From Epichloe hybrida (lineage: Eukaryota; Ascomycota; Sordariomycetes; Hypocreales; Clavicipitaceae): DNA of 64,000 nucleotides. Made by a program: the position numbers and the translations under genes. Below are positions 36,080 through 48,060 of this stretch, piece by piece. The stretch spans positions 930,001-994,000 of the forward strand of contig JAFEKR010000022.1 in assembly GCA_019022495.1 (NCBI GenBank), in the 5' to 3' direction. The notes beneath the pieces are model-generated. The model made no database searches. It saw only the letters and a list, made by a program, of their open reading frames with translations, and had not been told where the DNA came from. Numbering within the stretch: position 1 is the first letter of the stretch; each line of letters begins with the position of its first letter.

Positions 36080-38125
36080 TATCCCCCTAGGAGGCCTGTA
36101 ATTAAGGCATCCTATAATAATTTAATTAAATTAATCAAACGAATCTTGTGACATCTAAATTAATTCTATAGTGTAAAAAAGCAGTTAATTAGTTATAATC
36201 CTATCTAATTCAAGGTTATTATATAATACTTATTCTTTAGGTTTTTCACTAAGCATACTAGAAGGTAGTTACACAAGCCCTAATACCTCATAGAAGCTTA
36301 TAAAAGTATTCCCTATAAGAGGCTTTATAAGGCTATTTGTAATTATCTCTTTAGTAGTAATCTAGGTAATATTAAAGGTTCCTTTTATAACCTCTTAATA
36401 AAGCTAGTGGTAATAAATATTTATATACTAAAGCTTTATAATAAGCTTAATAAATTCTTCCTTAAGGAGGCGGATTATCTATATATTATTATATTTAATT
36501 TTAAGCGTGTTATCTCCTAGGTATAGCCTAACCTCTTAATATAATTATCTAAAGGCTATAAGCTCTTTACTATAGTAAGAAAGCGCTAGGAGTTTTACTT
36601 TAGTTAATAAGGTTATTATAGTAGCTTACTTACTTACCTTAAAGAGTATAAGTTCTCTAAAGAGCTTTATAATATAGCCTTATAAGCTCTTTTATATTAT
36701 AGTATTATTAGTAAAGGAGGTATTGCTATATACCTCTAATTTAGAGTTATTACCACTATACTTAATCGCTAGGTCTGCCTATATATACCTATACTTAAGG
36801 GCTCTTTTAGTTACTTCTATATACTATAGCCCTAGGTTTTATAGGAATTATAAGAGTTATAAGGCTATAAAAGTAATATTAGGTCTTAAGACTATTATTA
36901 GATATAGTAAGGTTCTAATTAAAGATTAATACCTCTTAAGATCTTAAGCACTAACCTCTCCTTTAAAAGGTTCTAATAGTATAGCAGTTATTAGGGCTAT
37001 AAGTCTTTATTAAGGGATCTTTATGTTAAATTTAGTAGTAGCTTTATCCTAATAGGACTTCTAATTAAGCTATACCTTCCTATTAGTATAATCTCTAATA
37101 ATTTTAATGCCTAGGAACTATTATAGCTCTCTAAGGTCCTTTATATTATACTTTATAAAGAGTCTTACCCTGAATTTATTATATAAATATGATTTCCCTT
37201 TAGCAAAGAGAGCAATAAGGTTATCTACGTAGAAGAAGATAATTAACCTATTCTTAATAAACATATAAACGTCTTTAAAGATTTACGTAAAGCCTTTACT
37301 AATTAGCTAGCTAATTAGCTCTTTTATTTATAAAAGAGGCACTCTCTATAGCCTATAGACTACTCTAAGAAGCTTTAGATAGGCTTATTTGTCTTTATAG
37401 CCTAGAGGTATTTTATAGTAAACCTCTTTATTAAGGTCTAAATTTAGGAATACTATAATAAAGTTATACTAGTGTGCTTTAAGATTAAAGTAGCATATAA
37501 TAGCTATAAATAGCCTAAAAGTATTAGCAGCTAGGGTTACTGCCTAAGTTAATAAATAACTCTTTAGTTAATAATTTCTAAGAACACAGAGATAAGCTTT
37601 GTATTGTAGGAGGTAACCTTACTTATCTAATTTATATAAGAAGACTTAAGTAAGGCCTAGAAGCTTTATATATAAAGGGATATTAGTTCTAGATACCTTC
37701 TTAGCTACCTTTCTGTTAATAATTCTATTATATTCTTTGTCTTGTGCTTTATGGAATTCTTTTTCTTTCGGATAACTAGCTAAATAATTATAATAAGCTA
37801 GGGGAGGAGGAAGCCTAGATATATAAGGCTTTTCTTTACTCTTAGGTCCTAGCTTAAAAGCTATAGTAAATGCTTTAAGATTATTATGATCTTTTGGATT
37901 TGCTAACATTTCATGATTATTGCTGCTATTAGGTAGGTTAAGCAAATTATTAATACTTAACGGTATATAATCCGCTAAATCTAGGAATTTCCCTAGTGAA
38001 TTCGGAGGAGTTAGTAGATTTGTTTCTTAACTTTCTTTTTCCTTTTCTTTGTGATCTTATTAATTATAACTAGTAGGAGTTTCCGCTTATTAAAGCTAAT
38101 TAAGTAGTTATTATAGCAACAGAGG
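36080..38125 (-). mobile_element. Left internal part of the Copia element (RT/RNase H side)
   Basis: Minus-strand coding relic between the 3' LTR and the Gypsy insertion. It has the reverse transcriptase marks named for the whole element and, nearer the LTR, the expected RNase H region, now unreadable. The 3' edge is the Gypsy target duplicate AGAGG at 38121-38125. Confidence 0.8.
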
Positions 38126-38392
38126 TGTTAGGAGCACGGAGGCTAGGGAGTCGCGGACAGGACAGTCACATAACAAAGCCCTTAGGTAAGCCTTAGCCTA
38201 CGCGGATAACTAAGTAGCTACTAGATAGCTACGTGCATATAGTAGGGTATTTAGATAAGGACTACTTATAAGAGATATAGGAGGTTAGAGTTTAAGACCT
38301 TTATATACCTACCCCTAAGTAGTAGCTCTCTAGCTATAACTAAGAACCTTAGCCTTTACTTTATTTATATCTCCCTAAATATAGTTATAATA
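38126..38392 (+). repeat. Gypsy LTR 1
   Basis: 267 bp, TGTTAGGAGCAC.. to ..AGTTATAATA; the end is RIP-altered from a TGACA-type terminus. Confidence 0.92.
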
Positions 38393-41300
38393 AGTTAAAT
38401 TCTTAAACCCTCTAGGGAAAATAAACTATTAGCTAGATTTAAATATAAAGAAGCTATAGAATATTTACCTAAAATATACTTACACTACCTAGTAAGAAAG
38501 CCCTAACTCTATAGTACCTAGGTAGTAACTAAAACACCCTAACTATAGAATATAAAAGGGTATAGCAAACACTACCTAACTAATATAGTAACACTAAATC
38601 TAGGAATAATAATAATCTAAATAAGCTATAGAGGTAATATAAGGTTATATAAGCTAAGCTATAAAATACTTATATAAGAAAGGAGATCTTAGATATAGAA
38701 GCATAGCTTAAGGAAATAGAAGTAAACCTATAATTAGCTAGATTAAGCAGAGAACCTATAATTACCCCTTAGATAAACACATAGAGAATTCCCTTATTCC
38801 TAGATTTCCTACCTAACACTAAGTTTATAGTAAACACATACTTATAAAGCTTTATTAAGACATAGTATAAGATACCTATATATAAAGGCAATACCTATAA
38901 GAATTTATAGGTATACCTAGCGGATTTAAATATATTATTTTAGCTAGACCTAAGAACCTTTTAGGATAATAAAATAAAGGTAGTATATACTAGTAGCTAC
39001 TTAGCTAATAATACAAAGTAATAGTAAATATATTATGTAATAGTAAATAGGTTAGTTAACTACTTAGCTTATACCTAGGATAGATTTATATCCTAGCTAA
39101 ACACTAGAGTAATAGATAAAGATATATAATGCTTAGAAGCTACTAGGACACTGCTAAATCTTAGGTAAAAGAGTAATTAGTCTTTTTAATCTTTTCTAAG
39201 ACTTTAGATAAAGGTAAAAGTAGAATTACCTAACTAAATCCCTACACGCTTAAGAATAGTAATTTTTTTAAATAGCTTAAATAATACTATAAGGAAGCAT
39301 ATAGTTAGCTAAGAGTTCCTAATATCTTAGAGTTACCTATAGGGTTAAGGGAAAAAGGCTAAAGTTATAATAATATTTATATTAAGTAATTATAATAGAA
39401 ACTATAATAAGGAGGGTAGGAGTAATAAGAGATAATACTCTAGCTCCCCTATAGATAACTTATAGTAAAGCTTATAGTAACCTAGTATAGGCTAGAGATT
39501 ATTTAAGTGCTATAAATATAGTAGCCCTAGATATAGTTTAAATAGATATAACATAGTAAACTACTTAATTTACAAAAGTAATAAGTATACTACTAAGAAG
39601 TATAAGAATAGTAGTAATAAAACCTTAGACTTAAATAAGATTCTAATTAGTTTAGCTTAGGCCTAGGATAATAGTCTTACTATAAAAAAACCTATAGATA
39701 AGAGAATAAGAATATAGGTATCCTTATAGCAAGATAACCGCTAGTTAGTAGTGCTAGCGCTATTTAACATAGGCGTGAAATATTTAATAATTCACCCTAA
39801 ATTATTATTAAAATAGGATTAGAAGAACATAGAAAAAACAGAGATAATACTAGAAAGCGTAAGTAAGGATAAGATCCTATACTAGGGAATCCTATATAAA
39901 CTAGTTAAGGTAAAAGATAGTATAGGCTATATAAAGGTTTACTAAGTTAGCTACTATATTACTAATATAGGAGAGGGAATGCTCCTAGGGATAGACTAGA
40001 CCCTAGAATATAAACCTATAGTAATAGACTAGAAGCAAGGTTTCTAGAGGTTTCTAATAACCTAGGATTATATTACTTTTGCTATAGGTAAGCAATAACT
40101 TCATAAGGTAGTAAAGCAGTTTTCTATTATACTATTACTAGTGTTACTAAAGATTAAGGTAGTTAACCTAAAGGCAATAGAAAAAGATACTAATAAAAAT
40201 TCACTAACAGGTAACGTAATAAGTAATAACCTAAGTTATAGCATAGTTATAGTAATAGTAGTAGAACATACTTATGTATTAAAGAAGAAAAAACTAAGAA
40301 GCGTAATAGTGCTCTAGGTAGTATTTTGCGAAGAATTAGTAGCGCCTATATAAGAGATAGATAGTAACATACCCCTATAGTAGATTTTAGAAAAGTACAT
40401 AGAATTCATAAATATGTTTTTAAAGGAGCTAGCTAGCAAGCTCCTAGAATTAGGTAGTTATACTTATATAATTAAATTAAAAAAGGGAAAATAACTACCC
40501 TAGGGACCTATATATAACCTAGCTAAGAAAGAGCTAGAAGTGCTTAGGGAGTACCTAGTAAGTGCGTAGGAAAAAGGGTAGATTAGAAGATTAATAAGCC
40601 TAGTAGGAGCCCTAATTTTATTTATTCCGAAAAAATCAGGGAAATTAAGGCTTTGTGTGGATTATAGGGGGCTTAATAGGATTACTATTAAAAATAGGGC
40701 CCCTTTGCTACTAATCTCTAAAATCCTTAATTAATTAGTAAGTGTAAAGATTTTTATATTACTAGATCTTTAAGAGGCGTACTACTAGCTATATATTTAC
40801 AAGGGTAATAAGTAGAAAATAGCATTCTATTACTACTATAGGCACTTTAAATATCTTATAATACCGTTTAGGTTAGTAAATGCGCTAGCTACTTTTCAGG
40901 AATATATTAATAATACTCTTAAGGGGCTTGTAAATAAATTCTATATTATTTACCTTAATAACACCCTAATATATAGTAGTAACCCTATAAGACACATAGA
41001 GTATATTAAAAGAGTGCTAGGGTGACTTTAGGACGCTAACCTTTATATTAACCTTAAAAAGTGCTAATTTTTAGTTATAAAGGTAAAGTTCCTAGGTTTT
41101 ATTATATCTAAGAAGGGCATTAAGATAAAACTATCACAGGTTAAAGCTATTATAACCTAGCTAATACCTAGTAGTATGTTTAATATTTAATTATTCCTTA
41201 GGTTTATAGGGTTTTACTAATATTTTATAAAATAGTATAGTAAGGTAGTAGTCTTACTAATAAACTATCTAAAGGGTGTTTAACTAGTAGAGTTTAAGCT

Positions 41301-44300
41301 AGAGCCTAGTAAACTTATAGTGTTTAAAGAACTCTAAAAGAAGTTCTAGGAGGTACTAATCTTAGTGTACTTTAACTTACTTTATTTACTAAGAGTAGAG
41401 ATAAATATATTTAGTTATATAATTAGAGCTATACTTATAATATTAGTACTAGGTAGCTAGCACCTAGTAGTGTATTTTTTAAGGAAGTTAACTAATATTA
41501 AACTTTACTACTTAACCCTAGATACTAAGTTATTAGTAATCTAAGAGGCGTTTTAAGCCTAGAGATATTACCTTATATATTTAACTTATTAGATTATAGT
41601 TATTATAGACTATTTAAATTATAAGTACCTAGCTATAAAGCTAAAGCTATTTAGTAAGTAAGTAATAGTATTAGATAAGCTTTGTTTATTTAATTTTAGA
41701 ATTAAATATTATATAGGTAAGCTAAACCTTGCTAATACCCTATTAAGAAAAGTAGATTATATTAGTAAGGAGTATAGGGCAGAGGCTATATCCTTATAGC
41801 TACCTAACTTCTTAGCTAAGTTTTTAAATACTAAGTAGTAAGGGTACTATATATATAATAGTGTAGTTACAGGCCCTAAGGTTATATTACTTAGTGTAGT
41901 TAATAGTTTATTATAAGAATGCTATAAGGGCTATTTAAGCCTCTAGGGTTTTAAGAAGATATAACTTTATTATATTATTAAGAAACCTAATAGTCCTACA
42001 AAGCCTATAAGTAGTATGCTAACTAGGTTTGCTTATTATAAGTAGTAAGGTTATGCCTTATCTATATTTTCTAATATTTCTATAAGTCTAGCAAGCCTAT
42101 AGGTTAGGAGTCTAGCTAGGTTAGTAGTTAGTAAGTAGCGTAAGCGCACCCTTAAAACACTGCTTAGCTATAATTTATTTATAAGTCTAAAAGCATACTA
42201 TAAGCTAGCTACTTATAGCAGTATTATAGTAAGAATATAAGTAGTCTAGTAAATCTCTTCTAAGTTTGCATATAATGCTTATCCTATGTATATAGAATTA
42301 GAGACTCTAATTTAAGTTATATTATTTTAAGCATAGTAAGGTAATAACTTTACTATAGGTTAGAGAAAGCTACTTAAGAGCAGCGACCTAGAGGCATTAT
42401 AAATATAGTCTATTAGGCCCTCTAAGCTATTAATGTTTAAGAATAAAGTTTTTATTCTAGTTAGTATAAGAAAGGAAGTTATACTACTTACCTATAATAA
42501 CCTAGTAGCAGGCTACTAGGGAGTTGTAAGACCCTCTATTAGATTGTAAGTTAGTATTACTAGCTAATAATAAAAAAAGACACTAAGTTATATGTGCGAA
42601 CTTGCGTAAGCTACTAGACTTTGAAGCTAAGGTACTATAAACCTTATAGTAAGCTAGCTATGCTACTAGTGCCTAATTAGCCTTTTTAAGAATTATTAAT
42701 AGACTTTATTATAGGGCTACTACCTATAAAAGATGTAAACTAGACTTACAATGTAATCTTAGTTATTATAGACTATTTTATAAAGTATAGTATTTATATC
42801 CCTATTTTAACGCATATAACTAGTAATAGGTTAGCTACTATATTCTTAGAGTATGTTTTTAGGGATTATAGCGCTCTAGAGGGTATTATTATAGACTAGG
42901 GTTTAACTTTCACTAGCGGGTTTTAGATAACCTTTTGCCACCTTATTATAACTAAGTAGTAACTAAGCATTACGTTCTACCTATAAATAGATAGTTAGAT
43001 AAAACGTCTAAACTAAGTTTTAGAGTATTATTTAAGAGCCTTTGCTTGCTTTAACTAAACTAATTAGGCTAATAATCTTTTAATAGTATAGTTTACGTAT
43101 AATATAAGCGTTTATTTAACTTATAGCTATACCCTAGCTAAGGCATTACAAGGCTATAACCCTAGGGGACTATAGTAAGTAGTTATAGATATTCCTATAG
43201 TAAATAACTAGGCAGAAACTTATGCTATTACACTAAGGGATAGATATATAGTAATTAAGTAGCTTCTAAGTAACTTATAAGTCTAGTACATAAAGTACTA
43301 TAATAAGAAGTAAACCCTAATAAAGTTTAATATAGGTAACTATATTTTATTATCTATAAAGAACATTAACTTATAGTAACCTAGTAGGAAGCTAAGTATA
43401 AAGTACCTAGGCCCTTAGTAATCTTACTAGTAATAATAAAGGCAGAGGATTTATCCTTATTATTAAAAGAATCCCCCTCTCTATATATATACGTATAAAG
43501 CTTACTAGGGAGGTCTAGTAGCCTAACATAAGTAGGAAGTGTAAATATGTTAGTAGTAAGCTACTAGTAAGTTAGTAAAGCTATAAGCTAAAGCGTAGGA
43601 AGTATATATAAATAGAAAATTCTATATAATAAAATATAAACTATTAGAAATATTAATCTAGACTTCTAGATTAATAGTATTATTAAGTAGTAATATAGTA
43701 ACTTATTTATTAGTATTAGCCTTATATATATGTAACTATGTTACATCTTACCTACCTATGCTTATTGTGTATTTTAGCAGTTAGAGGTAATATATTAACT
43801 AAGTTATAGAAATAAAAGATATAGATATTATTAAGAAAGTATAGATTATTATTAGGATTACTATAAGTATTAATACACTTAAAGAGCATATAGTATAACT
43901 AGGTAAACTAAGTAATACACTAGTAGTATATTAGTATATATATTAGTAGTAAGAAAGGGAGAATAAACCCTAGTATAGTCCTTATTATTATATGTATAAT
44001 AGGCGTATTTTATTAAGTTATTTATATAAGTTAGGAGTAATATATAGTAAGATAGTAGTAAAGTTATACTTAGAGAATTAGTATATTAGGTTAGGATAGA
44101 TTTGCCCTTAATAATATATTATAGCTCCACACTATAACTATCTTTAGGTATAATAGCCTATATTATAACCTACTATATATAGTAAATATAAGGAATTTCT
44201 ATTCTACTAGCACTACTAGCTATAAGTTAGTAAGGTAAGCACTAGGGGGACCTAGATATTATACTTATATAGAAATTTTAAAAGCTAAATATTTCTTACT

Positions 44301-45139
44301 AGAAGACTTTAAAAGGGATATTATAAGAGTCTTTAAAATAGAAGGAGGTAGTAGTAGTAAAGTAATTACTTATATTAAAGATATTATTAACTACTAGTAA
44401 GTTAGTAATAATATACTATAAGAAACTTATAAGTAAAAGGTAAGCTACTAATATTTTAGTGTTTAAGAGGATTTAGATATTTTAGATAAGGATAGATATA
44501 AATAATAAAGTAATGCTATAGGATATTAGTAACTACTATAAGAGAAGCTATAAAGCTACTAGCTTATAAGTAAGGGTAACTTATAATACTAAAGGAGAAT
44601 ATAGAGAGAAGAAAAGTATATAGAAGTAAGGGGAAGTAGGCCTCTTTTATATTAGCCCTAGACCCCTAAGTAATTTACGCGCTATATATAGCTAATCTAG
44701 GAATTATAATATTTATAGTTACGGTTACTACTAGTAGATATGCATACTAGCTATAAACTCCTAGTAAGATTAATATAATATCCCTAATATTAGATAAGAA
44801 GTTATTTATTTTAAATAGTATACATTACCCTAACTATTTAACCTAATTATAAAACTTAATATAGGTAATCTACTTACTTAGCGCTAATAACTTATTAGAT
44901 AGAGGTATGTATATTAGAGGTAATAAAGTAGTAAGTATATAGCTATCTATAATCTAGATATTATAAGGAAGATTACCTAGGTCCTAATAATATCTACCTT
45001 ATTATTTAAAGCAGACGTAATACTACGCACTAATAGTATAGCTAGTAGTATAGATATTACCATAGGTTATGCGTAGTAAATACACACTAGCTAAGCAGCT
45101 CTTTATAATTAAGGATAATTATATATTAGGGGGGTAGCA
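38393..45139 (+). mobile_element. Gypsy internal region, unit 1 (chromodomain deleted)
   Basis: Gag relic with one zinc knuckle (C..C at about 39505-39550), a protease-like segment near 39740, and RT at 40590-41130 ([20 protein letters not shown]; active site reads YLNN in place of YLDD). RNase H lies near 41400-41700. The integrase core has DFIIG near 42700 and ID..LTFT near 42890. TAG stops fall at former CAG/TGG codons. After 43407-43417 (CTAGGCCCTTA) it lacks 479 bp that unit 2 keeps, including the chromodomain. About 1.7 kb of untyped sequence follows before the next LTR. Not functional. Confidence 0.85.
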
Positions 45140-45406
45140 TATTAGAAGCATAGAGGCTAGGGAGTTACAGATAGGATAGTTATATAACAGAGCCCTTAGG
45201 TAAGCCTTAGCTTACGTAAATAACTAAGTAGCTACTAGATAGTTATGTGTGTGTAGTAAGGTATTTAGATAAGGACCGCCTATAAGAGATATAGGAGGTT
45301 AGAGTTTAAGACCTTTATATACCTACCCCTAAGTAGTAGCTCTCTAGCTATAACTAAGAACCTTAGCCTTTACTCTATTTATATCTCCTTAAATATAGTT
45401 ATAATA
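45140..45406 (+). repeat. Gypsy LTR 2 (shared middle LTR)
   Basis: 267 bp, the most heavily RIP-mutated of the three (starts TATTAGAAGCA). It serves both units, as expected for a dimer made by recombination. Confidence 0.9.
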
Positions 45407-46927
45407 AGTTAAACTCTTAAACCCTTTAGGGAAAACAGACTATTAGCTAGATTTAAATATAAAGAAGCTATAGAATATTTACCTAAAATATACCTATACT
45501 ACCTAGTAAGGAAGCCCTAACTCTATAGCGCCTAGGTAGTAACTAAAATACCCTAACTATAGAATATAAGAGGGTATAGTAAATACTACCTAACTAACGT
45601 GGTAACGCTAAATCTAGGAATAATAATAATCTAGATAAGCTATAGAGGCAATATAAGGTTATATAAGCTAAGCTATAAAATACCTGTATAAGAAAGGAGA
45701 TCTTAGATATAAAAGCGTAGCTTAAGGAAATAGAAGTGGACTTATAATTAGCTAGATTAGGCAGAGGACTTATAATTACCCCTTAGATAAACATGTAAAG
45801 AATTCCCCTATTCCTAGATTTCCTACCTAATACTAAGTTTATAGTAAATATATACTTATAAAGCTTTATTAAGACGTAGTATAAGGTACTTATATATAAA
45901 GGTAATACCTATAAGAATCTATAGGTGTACCTAGTAAATTTAAATATACTATTTTAGCTAGACCTAAGAACCTTTTAGGATAATAAAATAAAGATAGTAT
46001 ATACTAGTAGCTACTTAGCTAATAATATAAAGTAATAGTGAATGCGTTATGTAATAGTGAATAGGTTAGTTAACTACTTAGCTTACACCTAGGATAGATT
46101 TGTGTCCTAGCTAAATACTAGAGTAATAGATAAAGATATATAGTGCTTAGAAGCTACTAGAACACTACTAAATCTTAGGCAAAAGAGTAATTAGTCTTTT
46201 TAATCTTTCCTAAGACTTTAGATAAAGGTAAAAGCGAAATTACCTAACTAAATTCCTATACGCTTAAGAATAGTAATTTTTCTAAATAGCTTAAATAATA
46301 CTATAAGGAAGTATATAGTTAGCTAAGAGTTCCTAATATCTTAGAGTTACTTATAGGGTTAAGGGAAAAAGGCTAAAGTTATAATAATATTTATATTAAG
46401 TAATTATAATAGAAACCATAATAAGGAGGGTAGGAGTAATAAGAGATAACGCTTTAGCTCCCCTGCAGAGCATTGCAATACAATACAATACAATACATTA
46501 CACAATACAATACATCCAAAATTTTACAATACAATACAATACATGTATTATTTGTATTGTTTTGTATTTTTTTTTCTTTTTTTTTAGTTTTAAGTAAATT
46601 CCTTAATTATAAGGTATATATAGTTAATATAATAGCTTATAATAGCTTATAATAGCTTATATATATATATTACTTCTATTACTTATATTACTTAAAATAT
46701 TATTAGTGTTAAAGTTTAATTAAAAATAAATAAGTAATAAATTAATATAATATAAATATAAGTATTTATAAGTAAATTACTATAGAAAAAGCTAGACTTA
46801 TTAATTATTTAGTATTTAAAGGTTTTTTAAAATATTAATAAAATAAAATTCCTTTCTTTTTTATGTTTTTAATATTATACTATTTATAATTTTATACTAA
46901 TAGAAAGTAAGTTCTAATATAACTATA

Positions 46928-47345
46928 AGACTTACTTTAGTATATTTCTCTCTTTTTAACTAAAATTATATAACTAAGTAAAGAGATTATTATGTTTATA
47001 GTATAACTAATAATAGGACCCACTTTTAGACCTACTTTTGTATATATATTTCTTTTTAGCTAGAATTATATAACTAAGTAAAGAGATAATACTAGGTTTA
47101 TAGGATAACTAATAGGACCCACTTTTAGACCCACTTTTATATATCCTCCTCTTCTTAGCTAAAGTTATATAACTATAGAAAGGGATTATACTTGGTTTTT
47201 AGTGTTTAATAAGACCCACTGTTAGACCCACTTTTATATATCCTCCTCTTCTTAGCTAAAGTTATATAACTATAAAAAGGGATTATACTTGGTTTTTAGT
47301 GTTTAACAAGACCCACTTTTAGACCTACTTTAAGAAACACTATAT
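46928..47345. repeat. 97-bp tandem array inside the hAT element
   Basis: Four to five diverged copies. GACCCACTTTTAGACC-type anchors start at 47018, 47116, 47213 and 47310, with an older partial copy from 46928. Each copy contains a TTAGCTAAAGTTATATAACTA-like core. CpA sites remain. Confidence 0.85.
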
Positions 47346-47998
47346 AACTAAGTAAGTAAGCTAAAAGTAGTATAAATAATTAAACTTACTTTTAAAGCTT
47401 ATTTATTTATTTACTTAATATTAAAAAAATAGTATATATATTATGATTATTCTTTATATAATATTTTAACTTTTCTTTATAAGATTTTCCTAGGTTTTTT
47501 CCTTTTCTTTTAGTTTAAAAAAGGTTCAAAGCTAATATAATTTATTATAATTATAATAAAATAGCTTAATAGTAAAAGAAGCATTTATTAAATAAATTTT
47601 AATTTTCTCTTTATAATAAATTCCTTATATATATAAGTATATTTTTATTAGAGTTTTAATCTTATTTATTTAGAATTATAAATTATTTCTTTAGGGTAAA
47701 TATTATATTTAAAGCAAAAATACTATATTAAAATGCATAGTAAATCCTAAATAAAAGCTAGAAAGATAGGATAACCTTTAAAATATAAAGAATAAATTTT
47801 ACTATAAGTTAAGTTTAGATAATACTATTTATAGCTACCCTATATATATATATATAGCTTAATAGTCTAAATTAGCTAAAACTTTATAATTCTATAACTA
47901 AATACCTAAATAGTATAAAATTTAAGGATATCTTATTTAGATTATATTAAAAATCTACTATATAATAAGTATATATACTACCTTACCTTTTTAATAAT

Positions 47999-48060
47999 AC
48001 ATTGTATTGTATTGTAATGTATTGTAATGTATTGTATTGTATTGTATTATAATGTATTTT
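47999..48060. repeat. Internal TATTG/TAATG pentamer array
   Basis: Tandem ATTGT/AATGT units like the subterminal arrays, about 430 bp from the right end. May mark an inner, older terminus or a nested copy of the same family. Confidence 0.65.
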
